Positions 52,218 through 62,282 of a DNA stretch of 64,000 nt are shown one piece after another; position 1 is the stretch's first letter; each line of letters opens with the position of its first letter. The translations under genes and the position numbers were made by a program. Under the pieces are notes generated by a model that worked only from the letters and a program-made list of their open reading frames with translations, was not told where the DNA came from and did not search any database. The DNA comes from Bacteroidota bacterium (GTDB lineage: Bacteria > Bacteroidota > Bacteroidia > Bacteroidales > B39-G9): contig JADFUR010000019.1 of assembly GCA_015222055.1 (NCBI GenBank), positions 53,770 through 117,769 on the forward strand, read 5' to 3'.

Positions 52218-55200
52218 TTAAAATGAATTCAAATCAATTGGTCTTAATGCTCCAAACCATTTAAGAACTTTTTCACCAACACCTTTAACGTCAATATGAA
52301 TAATATAAACTCCACTTGCTATAGAAATGCCATAAGTGTTTTTTAAATCCCAGTCAATATAAGACTGCTCATTTTGTTTCTTAAATCTTCTCACTAAATT
52401 ACCATTTACAGTATATATTGAAACAGTACATGTGTTTGGCAGATTAGTAATTTTAACAAGATTTTCAAGTTGTGATAGTTCATATTCTGAGTAACCATAA
52501 TAAGGATTTGGCACAATATTAATTTTGTCAAGAGAATTCTCAATAGTTGACAAATCATTTTTTTGAGCACTCAATTCAGAAGTACTGAATTTAAATGCCG
52601 GATAATTCTTATTTATAGGTTCTGGTAATTCATAATCATCAACTCCTACTAGATATGGATTAGCAATTCTTAATTTAATAGTAATTTCATTATCAGGCAT
52701 TTCATCGTAAGTATCAAAAGAAAATCCTGAATTAGTTACCGGAATTGCTGTCCACATTGCATGCTTATATACAGACTGTTTTTTAGCTAAAGTACCATCT
52801 TTTAACTGATTATAAATAAATTCTCCATTATCATACGCTGGCATATAATTTGAGCCATATTTATTATGTCCCATAATATAAATATAGTGTTTACCACCAA
52901 ATAGCGGCTGACCTGATGCACCACCCGTAGCATAATATAAATCTTGATAATAGTTACTTGTTGGATTCCATAACATATCACGTCCGTTTTCACCAACTAA
53001 CCAAGAATCTTCACCGAACATAATATTTAATCTCTCTCCTGTTTCAACATCAATAGCATATCCCGGAAACCAACCCATACCTCTTTCTCCAATATAATTA
53101 GGATTGTTTATATCTGTTGCGTCTCCAAGACCAGCTGTTGCAAAAACACCATTTTTATCAACAGACGGTGACGCTCTTAAATCAAATCTCTTCGCATTTC
53201 CTTCAGATAATGTACTGACGCTTGTACCTTGATCATTCTCACACATTTCTACAACAGGGCAACGAGACCATTTTGTTTGATCTTTAGTAATAACTAAATC
53301 GACACTTGAAAGACGAAATTTTGAAAAATTAATTGTCAATGGATTCGAATTGTCAAATGCAGGACCAAATTTTGTCTTTGAACAAAGGGCATAAGGAGCC
53401 CATGTTCCTCCTAAAACTTTTTCATAAATTTGCTGGTCATCTCTACCTAAATAATCATTATTATCAGAATTTTGATCATCTTTTTGGACTCCAACACGTA
53501 TCCAGTTTTGAATACTAGCTCCTTCTAAATCTGGAACGAATGACAACCAAACTGGTGTTTCTTGTGCATAATTAAACTCTGCTCCTAAAAATCCATTTTT
53601 AAGAGGTTCAATGTTATCAAGTTTTCCAGATTTTCCACCAGGATAATCTATTTGTGAAATTATTACAGAAATACCCCACTCAGGCATTAACTTTTCATCT
53701 CTGTATCTTATCCACGAATCTGAAAATACTGTATCTGATGCACCATTTTCCACTTTAATTATTTTCCATTTTGTATCTAGAACAAGACCCGTTACACGGC
53801 TATTAGATTCATCACTTGAATTATAAAAATTAAGTCCTTTAGTTTTATTAACAGAATCTGTCTCAAAATAAATTTCAAATTCCGCATCAGGTACATTCAA
53901 TGGGTCAATTACCTTAATTTGAATTGGACCTGCGTTCTTTTTATATTTAACTACATCAGCTTTATAAGGCTTTGAAGTTTTTGACATAATATTGTCAATT
54001 GTTTCGTCTGTTAAATCTAAATAATTATTTCCATTACCCATACCTTCAATTAACTCAATTTCAGGACAGTCTCCATATTTAGAATTTAATATTGTACCAT
54101 CATTACTTTGTTCTATAAAATGAGGTATTGCTTCAATTACCTGAATTGCACCAATTGGCGTTTTTCGACCTGCTTTATAAGGAGCTGTCTGAACACCTAA
54201 CGAAGACGATGATGCTTGATCATAATGTTTATAATCATTATGAGCATATGCAATAGCTATATAATAATATTTTTTATGATTAACAAGACTTCTTTCTCCT
54301 TTTGCAAATGCATCATCGGTAATTGTAAAAGTATGTTTTATTCCTGCGTCATTACCATTAACTTCCTCAATAGGAACATTAGCTGAAATTTCTTTATCCC
54401 AATCATAATTTACAAGCTGCGAAACTCCATCTTTAATATCACATTGGAAAATTAAACGAGCTAAATCAACATTATGAATGTCAGTTACTGAGACATAGCT
54501 ATTAGCTAATTGAAATACTTGATAACCCTGAAAATTATAAAATTTATTAGGTTTTACAGTATCTCCATTAATAACTATTTCTTTAGGAATAAATGGATCC
54601 TTACCGTGATATTGCTCTAAATAGTTATTTGATGCTGGAGTATTCCATAAATGGAAAATAAGTTCTTTATCCATTTCAACAATATCCATTTCAGGAGCGT
54701 CTGGTCCGTCAAGTAATTGGAAACAATTTTCGAACAATTTTTGAGCTTTATCGTCAGCATATCTAACTTCTTCGACAGAAGCCCAAGCACCACCTGATTG
54801 AGCACGTGCCCATACTGCTCCAAGTGTAATATCATTTACAGCACCTGGCTCTAACACAAAAGGACCTGCTGATTGAACAAATCTCCTGTCGTAAGGCTTT
54901 GTATCTTCTTTCCAATCTGCTTGTGGAATACCGGAAGTACCCCAACCACAGGGGTCTGTATCATTTGGAAACATAAAATCTGAAGGAACTCCTCCGGTTT
55001 TATGTCCTGTTCCTCCGTATTGTAACTTAGTATTATCTTTCCAAACACCTTTAAGATAATTATAATATTCAAGTGCTGTCACTGGATCTCCCATACTTGA
55101 GGCAGTTCCGTTGTTAAAATACAAAAATCTTCTCATACCCCAACGCTCATTATCCACAACATTGTCACCAAAATTCAGCCCATTAATATTACCATTATCA

Positions 55201-56423
55201 ATTTTCCCAGGACCTACAAATTCCATTTCACCATTAGCATTTTTTTGATATCCATTGCTACAGTCTAAATTACCACTTTCATCCCAACTAGATAAATTAT
55301 CCAATCCATCAGCATCCTGATAAGGACCTTCAAAAAAATCAATACCAATTGCGGGAGGTTGTTCTCCATAATTTATAGGACCTTCTTTTCCTTGTTCATC
55401 AAAATCATCACCGTTATATAAATATCCAAGACCTTTACCTACATCGCATCCCACATAATCATCGTCTGCATTTCCAAGATCGGCATCAGTCCAAACACCA
55501 AAATAAGTGTCTGTTAAAGTGTACGTTGAACGGTTAATTATTTGATAATTATAAAAAGTCATATTGTTAAGCTCGTCATTAGTAGAAAAAGCAAAAGCCT
55601 GAGCTCTAAATTCCATACCAATTGATGCAGCTCCTGATGTTTGTGTATGGATATTTCCTTTATCGTTATATACCCACCACAAAGTTTGATCTCCGAATAA
55701 AACAGAACTTTGATTTCCAAGATTTTCTGATCTACGTTCGGGAGCAGAATTACATTCTTCTTCATCATCTAAATCATAATATGGATAATCACCATTATTA
55801 GGATTATAATATCCATCGCCATCAATGTCTTTAAATGGAGCAAGATAATAGTCATAAGCACCATCAGAAGGACCGTGTGCTGGCCAGTTAGTAATTACAT
55901 CAGGTGTTGTATATCCAGGATAGTCTCTAATTTTTGTATCAGCATCAGAATTAAACCATGCTCTAAAAGTAGAAACTTCATTTTTGGATATTTTAAAATG
56001 CCTGTCATATTGGAGGCAAACATTTGCATTAGTACTAGATATCTCGTCTCCAGAAGAAATAAGTGGTCCTGGCCAATAATCATTTCCCTCGTTACGGTGC
56101 ATTTGTGCAGCCATACGTAGTTGTCCATTAACGTCAACACCACCAATCCAAATAGCTCCAGCATACAAAGACATTTTTCCTGAACCCTTTGGCACTTCAT
56201 ATTTTGCTTTAGAAAGATCCCACCACATATCTCCACCGTTAAGAATTAATGCTCTCACATTATTCAAATCGAGATAAGTCATAGCCGAAGCCGGCACACA
56301 ACCTGCTGCGTTAATAACTTTTGTTGATTTATCTTTACTACCAGGTCCTTTTTCTGCAAAAGCATAGCTTGAGATAAAAAAGACTAAAACTGATAATGTA
56401 ATAAAATGTTTAATATTCTTCAT
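52218..56423 (-). CDS. very large exported protein with T9SS-like C-terminal region
   Basis: 1401 aa, signal peptide, C-terminal NIVPNPYYGYSEYE...VSIYTVNGNLVRRFKKQ...GVYIIHIDVKGVGEKVLKWFGALRP. Confidence 0.75.
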   Translation of the reverse strand: MKNIKHFITLSVLVFFISSYAFAEKGPGSKDKSTKVINAAGCVPASAMTYLDLNNVRALILNGGDMWWDLSKAKYEVPKGSGKMSLYAGAIWIGGVDVNGQLRMAAQMHRNEGNDYWPGPLISSGDEISSTNANVCLQYDRHFKISKNEVSTFRAWFNSDADTKIRDYPGYTTPDVITNWPAHGPSDGAYDYYLAPFKDIDGDGYYNPNNGDYPYYDLDDEEECNSAPERRSENLGNQSSVLFGDQTLWWVYNDKGNIHTQTSGAASIGMEFRAQAFAFSTNDELNNMTFYNYQIINRSTYTLTDTYFGVWTDADLGNADDDYVGCDVGKGLGYLYNGDDFDEQGKEGPINYGEQPPAIGIDFFEGPYQDADGLDNLSSWDESGNLDCSNGYQKNANGEMEFVGPGKIDNGNINGLNFGDNVVDNERWGMRRFLYFNNGTASSMGDPVTALEYYNYLKGVWKDNTKLQYGGTGHKTGGVPSDFMFPNDTDPCGWGTSGIPQADWKEDTKPYDRRFVQSAGPFVLEPGAVNDITLGAVWARAQSGGAWASVEEVRYADDKAQKLFENCFQLLDGPDAPEMDIVEMDKELIFHLWNTPASNNYLEQYHGKDPFIPKEIVINGDTVKPNKFYNFQGYQVFQLANSYVSVTDIHNVDLARLIFQCDIKDGVSQLVNYDWDKEISANVPIEEVNGNDAGIKHTFTITDDAFAKGERSLVNHKKYYYIAIAYAHNDYKHYDQASSSSLGVQTAPYKAGRKTPIGAIQVIEAIPHFIEQSNDGTILNSKYGDCPEIELIEGMGNGNNYLDLTDETIDNIMSKTSKPYKADVVKYKKNAGPIQIKVIDPLNVPDAEFEIYFETDSVNKTKGLNFYNSSDESNSRVTGLVLDTKWKIIKVENGASDTVFSDSWIRYRDEKLMPEWGISVIISQIDYPGGKSGKLDNIEPLKNGFLGAEFNYAQETPVWLSFVPDLEGASIQNWIRVGVQKDDQNSDNNDYLGRDDQQIYEKVLGGTWAPYALCSKTKFGPAFDNSNPLTINFSKFRLSSVDLVITKDQTKWSRCPVVEMCENDQGTSVSTLSEGNAKRFDLRASPSVDKNGVFATAGLGDATDINNPNYIGERGMGWFPGYAIDVETGERLNIMFGEDSWLVGENGRDMLWNPTSNYYQDLYYATGGASGQPLFGGKHYIYIMGHNKYGSNYMPAYDNGEFIYNQLKDGTLAKKQSVYKHAMWTAIPVTNSGFSFDTYDEMPDNEITIKLRIANPYLVGVDDYELPEPINKNYPAFKFSTSELSAQKNDLSTIENSLDKINIVPNPYYGYSEYELSQLENLVKITNLPNTCTVSIYTVNGNLVRRFKKQNEQSYIDWDLKNTYGISIASGVYIIHIDVKGVGEKVLKWFGALRPIDLNSF

Positions 56424-56458
56424 TTTTATAGATGTTTAATTACATTCAAATTTATTTA

Positions 56459-59400
56459 TTAAAAATTAAGCATAACACCGAATCTTATTCTGCGAGGCAA
56501 ACTATAACTAGCAGGATTATTAATAATCATTCTATAATAATTAATATATGCTTCAGGATCGTTTTGAGAAAAGATTTCTGGTTGATTTTTAGCTGCTGTT
56601 AAATATCCATTATCATCAGGGTTACCCGTAGTTTCATAAACATTAATAATATTTTCTGTGTCGAACAAATTAGAAACGTCAACATAAACATTTATAGAAG
56701 CATGATGTTTATTTTCATCTTCACTCTTACCAAAAGTTAAGTCAAAATCTTTATCAATTCTCATATTAATTGTAGTACGCCATGGTTTGTGAGAACCATT
56801 AACAGTACCAACTAAACTATTTGAATTAACATCTCTTTTACTATAAGGTGTACCCGAACTAGTATTAACAGCAATATTTGTTCCAGCATTTGCAAAAATA
56901 TCTTTACCAAATAATCTTGGTCCATGATAATCTTTACCACTTGGGAAACGATAATCGATAGTACCAACAATTGCATTACGGATGTCAAAGTCATAAGGCA
57001 TTGTCGCACGTAAATTAGGTAATCCTGCAGCTATTAAACCAGAAGCAGTGGTTGAATTTGAACCTGTACCATTAGCAAACTGCAAGGTATAACTTGCTCT
57101 GAAACTTACATTATTAGTTCTTCGCATGTCATATGTAGCGGTAAAACCTTTAACAGTACCAAAGTCAATATTACCCCAAGTTTTATAATCAACAGGATAA
57201 GCACCAGCAACATTAATAACCTGAGCCATATCTCTCATCTCTCTATAAAAAGAAGAAAGTTTTAATGAAGACGTTGAACTTATTTTTTGTTGAAAGCCTA
57301 ATTCATAATCAATAGTTTTTTCTGGTTTTAAATCAGGATTATGCAAATAACCTCCTGCATTTTTATAAATAAATAAATAATCGATAGGGTCTAATCTTCC
57401 GTAACCTACTGGACGTTTTGTAAGCACGTCGTAATGAGCGAAGAACAATGCTTCGTCAGAAATAGGAAATGAGAATGATATACGAGGCATTACAGAAATT
57501 TGAGGCTCGTAATCGGAATATGAGTTAAGGAAAGATGTTCCTCCCACCTTATCATTAGGATCAATCAAATAAGGAGATATCCCAGTAGATGTATATATTG
57601 CATTAGGATCGCTTAATTGATTACCTGTAGCATCATACCAATTTGAACCGCTTCTATAACCTACAATTTCTTTTGGATCGTCAATATTATCAACATAAAC
57701 TGCAGTACCTTCACCAATACTTTTAGGAATATCTGTGGCTTGAATAATACCACGAGGGTCGTTATCTCCAACTTTATATGATTCAAACATTAAAAATTTA
57801 TCTTTTAAAACTTTTTGATTTGCGTCATATCTGTCAATACGTAGACCAACATTAAAAATAAGGTCATTAAATGCAAATTTATCTTGAATATAACCTGCTA
57901 CATAAGTTGGTTGGAAAGGTGCAAGCTCCCTTTTGTATCTAACATTTCCTTGACTATCAGTATAGGTTTCTGTAAAAAACTCTTCAAAACTAGGATTACT
58001 ATTAAGACGATTACCATGATGGTCGTAACCATAATATGTTACATAATTGTTACCACTATTTAATAATTCATCAGCACTAAAGTAGTCTATTGATAAATCT
58101 TCAGGACTGTAAGAATCAATATCAACCCACTCTGTTCCGGCAATTTCGTAAGCATGAGCTTTTCTAAAATTAATATCGAATAATTTTTGTGAATTGGCGT
58201 TATAAATTCTATTATAACTTATTGTATCGTTAAAAATTTGTTTTCCATTAGCATCTAAAACAAAATTACCAGCTTGATCTTTCACATATCCTACTTGAGG
58301 ATTAGAATAGTCAAGTTCAAGAATATGAAAATTCATTAAATTACGTGCCAAATTCCATAGTTCAACAGGACCTAAATTTGAGTTATCACCAATTGAAAAA
58401 TATCTGTCATTACGTTGCTCGAATTCGAAACCTAGAGATATTGCATGGTCTTTAATATCTGCAGAACCTGCTGCTGAAACTCTGAATTGAGAGTTATCAA
58501 TTTTTGAATATTTGTCATATTGCTCACCAGGGCTTGAATACAAGCCATATATTGAGTTTGGTTTTTCTCCATTTAACACACCACCACCATTTTGAACCAT
58601 AACTGAATTCTCGTAGTGACCTGCTGTTTCATTATATAAACCATAATAACGGTCGGTATAATTAGAAATTTCAGGATTTACATCAGAACGATTAAATGAA
58701 AAAAGCGTGTCAACAAATCCATTTTGCAACAATCCTGACAAACCAGAAATACTATCAACACCATAAGCGTAAGAATTTATCTTATGTGTTTGGAATTTAC
58801 CCACATAGCCATAATCAAAAAAGCTGTCTCCATGAGAATCGTCTTCAATTTTTCGGTTATATTTAGAGTAGTCAGCTTGTATTGAGTAATAAGCATTTTT
58901 TATTACAGATGCAGATTTTTCATCAGATGAGGAATTTGAAAATTTTTGAGTAAATCTTGCAAAAGTTCTCCAAGTTGTTTCTGTTAGTTCAGGATAATTG
59001 TCCCAGTTAAATAAACTGTTAGCATAACCACCTCTTGTTGTAAAACTATATGAATGACGATTTACATAACTTAAATTACCTCCAACAGTGAAGTTCGTAT
59101 TTTTTGATGGTTTAATATCAAATTTTCCTGAAATATTTGCTCCGTATCTTCCTACATTTTTTCTTGTAGAAATTTTTTCAAAGCTGTTTTTTTGTAAATA
59201 ATCAGCTGTCAATGTAGTAATATTACCTGTAGCAGAAGGCACAATCGGATTTTTGACAATACTATCAAGAACATTGTCTTTCACTTTCCACATGCCTATT
59301 GCAGATGGATAATCATCTTCAACATAAGTAAGCTCTCCTGACAAGAAAAATCCTGCAATAGGGGTTTTTGTTACTTTAGTTGCATCGTTAGGGTCAACTG

Positions 59401-60184
59401 TTTTTTTGGAGATTAGAGGACCTGATAAGTTTAAACCTAATAGGTTCTCATTAAATTTATCTAAAAATTTTGAAGTAGTTATCTCAATTCCTCCAAACAT
59501 TGTTCGAGAAGGGCCTTTAGTTGTAATACTTATAATACCACCAGTTGCATCACCATACTTAGCATCTAAACCACCGGTAACAACAGCAACCTGTTCGATA
59601 GCAGATTTAGGTAAACTTCGTGAACCACGAACTTTTACACCATCTATATAGTAAGTAGTAGCTTCTTGACGAGCACCACGAACACTTTTAATTTCGCCGT
59701 CTTCTTGAAATACACCACCCACAGTTGAAGCAACAGACTCTGCTGAACGACCCGACATTTTAGCAATGTCTTCAGAAGTTACCGTACCTCCTGTTTGAGT
59801 ATTATCCTTACTGATTAAAGGAACTTTATAATCAACAACAACAACCTCTTCGAGTTGTTCACTTGAACCTTCCAAAAGAAGATTAAGGAATCTAATTTTA
59901 TCAGAATAAATAACAACACCATTCATCTGTAATGTAGAATAACCAACATAAGATGCTTTGACCACAAATTTACCTGCGGGAATGGGTTTAATTGTATAGT
60001 TACCATCAAAATCGGAAGTTCCTCCTCCTACCATATTTCCGTTAAGCTCAACAACCACATTGGCAAAAGGAATAGGTTCCTTGGTCGATTTATCAATAAC
60101 TGTCCCCTTTAATGCTCCTGATTGGGCAAAAAGTCCAATAGAAAAAAAGGAAACAAAAATAATAAGAAGTAATTTTCTAATCAT
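56459..60184 (-). CDS. TonB-dependent receptor with carboxypeptidase-regulatory-like N-terminus
   Basis: GALKGTVIDKSTKEPIPFANVVVELNG; plug region SAESVASTVGGVFQEDGEIKSVRGARQEATTYYIDGVKVRG; C-terminal RRIRFGVMLNF. Confidence 0.92.
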   Translation of the reverse strand: MIRKLLLIIFVSFFSIGLFAQSGALKGTVIDKSTKEPIPFANVVVELNGNMVGGGTSDFDGNYTIKPIPAGKFVVKASYVGYSTLQMNGVVIYSDKIRFLNLLLEGSSEQLEEVVVVDYKVPLISKDNTQTGGTVTSEDIAKMSGRSAESVASTVGGVFQEDGEIKSVRGARQEATTYYIDGVKVRGSRSLPKSAIEQVAVVTGGLDAKYGDATGGIISITTKGPSRTMFGGIEITTSKFLDKFNENLLGLNLSGPLISKKTVDPNDATKVTKTPIAGFFLSGELTYVEDDYPSAIGMWKVKDNVLDSIVKNPIVPSATGNITTLTADYLQKNSFEKISTRKNVGRYGANISGKFDIKPSKNTNFTVGGNLSYVNRHSYSFTTRGGYANSLFNWDNYPELTETTWRTFARFTQKFSNSSSDEKSASVIKNAYYSIQADYSKYNRKIEDDSHGDSFFDYGYVGKFQTHKINSYAYGVDSISGLSGLLQNGFVDTLFSFNRSDVNPEISNYTDRYYGLYNETAGHYENSVMVQNGGGVLNGEKPNSIYGLYSSPGEQYDKYSKIDNSQFRVSAAGSADIKDHAISLGFEFEQRNDRYFSIGDNSNLGPVELWNLARNLMNFHILELDYSNPQVGYVKDQAGNFVLDANGKQIFNDTISYNRIYNANSQKLFDINFRKAHAYEIAGTEWVDIDSYSPEDLSIDYFSADELLNSGNNYVTYYGYDHHGNRLNSNPSFEEFFTETYTDSQGNVRYKRELAPFQPTYVAGYIQDKFAFNDLIFNVGLRIDRYDANQKVLKDKFLMFESYKVGDNDPRGIIQATDIPKSIGEGTAVYVDNIDDPKEIVGYRSGSNWYDATGNQLSDPNAIYTSTGISPYLIDPNDKVGGTSFLNSYSDYEPQISVMPRISFSFPISDEALFFAHYDVLTKRPVGYGRLDPIDYLFIYKNAGGYLHNPDLKPEKTIDYELGFQQKISSTSSLKLSSFYREMRDMAQVINVAGAYPVDYKTWGNIDFGTVKGFTATYDMRRTNNVSFRASYTLQFANGTGSNSTTASGLIAAGLPNLRATMPYDFDIRNAIVGTIDYRFPSGKDYHGPRLFGKDIFANAGTNIAVNTSSGTPYSKRDVNSNSLVGTVNGSHKPWRTTINMRIDKDFDLTFGKSEDENKHHASINVYVDVSNLFDTENIINVYETTGNPDDNGYLTAAKNQPEIFSQNDPEAYINYYRMIINNPASYSLPRRIRFGVMLNF

Positions 60185-60305
60185 AGTAAATTATTTTTGA
60201 AATAAATAAAAAAAAATCTTTTTAAAATTAAAGTTGTAAATATATGTATTTATAAGCAATATCTCCAAGAAAATAGTGCTATATTTTAATGATATTTTTC
60301 ATGTT

Positions 60306-60686
60306 TTAAAACTCTTTCTTCTTTAAAATTTCGCTATACACAATAGCTTGAGGCAAATCAAAATCTTCCAACACATTAAAATATTGGCTTTTATCTTCTT
60401 CTTCGGGTGTCTTTTTTACTATATTTTTATTAATGTTAATTTTCCTTTTTTCTGGCTTGTTAATCGCTTCCGGTTCTTTTTCAATATAAGCTTCATCACT
60501 TGAAATTTCTTCTAAATCAAAATCATTTCCTAATAATGATGAAAAAATGCTTGACGAAAATTGTTTTTTTTGTTTACCAGGAACAGTATTTCGTTTTTCC
60601 TTTTCTTTTTTCTTTTTTATAAAACTAAAAAATAATGAGGCAATAATAACTATTATATATAATATTGTTTGTGTATTGCTTTTCAT
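60306..60686 (-). CDS. hypothetical protein, N-terminal TM, C-terminal FDLPQAIVYSEILKKK motif
   Basis: TM segment, charged linker, terminal motif of a type seen in Bacteroidota hypothetical proteins. Confidence 0.6.
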   Translation of the reverse strand: MKSNTQTILYIIVIIASLFFSFIKKKKEKEKRNTVPGKQKKQFSSSIFSSLLGNDFDLEEISSDEAYIEKEPEAINKPEKRKININKNIVKKTPEEEDKSQYFNVLEDFDLPQAIVYSEILKKKEF

Positions 60687-60806
60687 TTTTTTTAATTTTA
60701 GTTAACAAAAATATAAATATATAAATAAAAATTCTAATTTTAGATGTTTTTTTTCTTTTGGATTTAGTTGTACTTGTTTTTTTACGATCTTTTTTTAAAA
60801 AAAAAC

Positions 60807-61196
60807 TTACTGTATCCTTACTTTCTTAAATCTCTTAAATTTTGATTTATATGTAAAATATAGTCGCTCAAAAAAATTGTATCTGGGCTTATTTTTGTTA
60901 TATCTATCTGCCTTACGTTTTGAACGCTTCATTCTTTTTTGTACTTTTTTCGTTTGTTTCTTTTTTTTGTAATTCTCTACGTCATTGGTTTGTTGTTTTT
61001 CTCTTTTGTTTTTCTTTTTTGCTACTTTCCAATTACCAAAGCTTATTTTTATTTCTTTAATCCTATATTTTAATCCAAGGCTTCTTTTTTTTTGCGATGA
61101 CTTTTTATCTGCCGAATATCGTTGCTGGGGATATAAAAACAAGGGGGTTAAAAATATAACATTTAAGATGATAATTTTTTTTAAAAAAAATTTCAT
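60807..61196 (-). CDS. exported, extremely Lys/Arg-rich small protein
   Basis: Signal peptide (MKFFLKKIIILNVIFLTPLFLYPQ) followed by a highly basic mature region. Confidence 0.55.
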   Translation of the reverse strand: MKFFLKKIIILNVIFLTPLFLYPQQRYSADKKSSQKKRSLGLKYRIKEIKISFGNWKVAKKKNKREKQQTNDVENYKKKKQTKKVQKRMKRSKRKADRYNKNKPRYNFFERLYFTYKSKFKRFKKVRIQ

Positions 61197-61217
61197 TAAT
61201 TTTACAAAAAAAAAAAC

Positions 61218-61655
61218 ATGAATAATCTACTTAGGTCAACAAAATTATATCTTTTTTTTATATTTATTGCAATTTCATTCTTATTTATAAGGTGTGATAA
61301 AAGTAATATTCCTGATATTCCGGTTAATTTCACAATAGAAATAGACGACCCCTTGTTTCTCGACTTAATGGTACCCGGGAATCATGTTTTTATGAAAAAT
61401 ACCGGCGTTAACGGATTAATAATATACCGATCAGGAATTAATGAGTTTCTTGCTTACGACAGGACATGCACATACAAGCCCGAAGATAACTGTGCAGTAA
61501 TAGATGATAAAAATTCATCTATATTGTTACAGTGCCCTTGTTGTGGCTCAAAATTTAGTTTGGATTATGGTTATCCAACCGATGGCGAAGCTACCAAATC
61601 ATTAAAAAAATATAACACAAATTTTGACGGTACATTTTTGCATGTTTATAATTAA
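61218..61655 (+). CDS. Rieske-like lipoprotein with altered ligands
   Basis: Lipobox LFIRC; CTY...CPCCGSKFSLDYGYPTDGEATKSLKKY resembles Rieske CxH...CPCHGSxF. Confidence 0.65.
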   Translation: MNNLLRSTKLYLFFIFIAISFLFIRCDKSNIPDIPVNFTIEIDDPLFLDLMVPGNHVFMKNTGVNGLIIYRSGINEFLAYDRTCTYKPEDNCAVIDDKNSSILLQCPCCGSKFSLDYGYPTDGEATKSLKKYNTNFDGTFLHVYN

Positions 61656-62280
61656 TGTGTGTTTTTATTATTTCATCCTATTCTAAGCTTACAAGGTGAT
61701 TTTAACCAGTCATGCTGGACTTGTTTCAGCATCTGTTAATCGTTGAAAAACAATATTTTTTATTCTCAACGAAGATAAGGGCTTTGACTTACTAGATAAT
61801 TGAAGCACAAGCGATAAGCTTGCACTAATGGGGATTTATGCTTTTCAAAATCTCAAAAATTTGGAAAATATTTTAAAGTGCCGTAGGTACGTCCTGTTTC
61901 AATATTTTGATGTTCTCAAAATTTATCGGACATCCGTATTTCTAATTATAATAATTGAACCCCTTCAGGGTTCTTTTTTATTTCATATTTTCCCCCTGCA
62001 TTTCATACAGGGTTATTCTTATTAAATCCCTTCGGGATTATTTATTTTTGTAAAAACCTTCCAGAGTTGCAAAACCTGAAAGCGTTTCTTTTAATATCCA
62101 CAATTAGCCGTTGCACGGAAGTATTAATTAAATGTAAAATAAATTTTAATTGATTGTTATTAATTCGCATACCCGTTCCACGGCAGGAAAAATAAAAAAT
62201 GGAATTCCTCAGTCATGCTTCTTTCGGAATAACGGATAGTTTGTTCGTGTCATGGCTTAATGCTCGACGAGTTTAAATGA
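61656..62280. repeat. intergenic patchwork of dispersed short palindromes
   Basis: atgctggacttgtttcagcat, aacccttcagggtt, ccctgcatttcatacaggg, tcccttcgggatt and similar; no convincing ORF. Confidence 0.5.
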
Positions 62281-62282
62281 TT

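Noticed and set aside
55559-56236. ORFs on either strand inside the 1401-aa exported protein gene
   Set aside because: Alternate-frame products of a long real CDS
61656-62280. Possible structured ncRNA between the Rieske-like gene and the sugar transferase
   Set aside because: The hairpins look like pieces of several dispersed repeat families rather than one conserved RNA; no way to test covariation here
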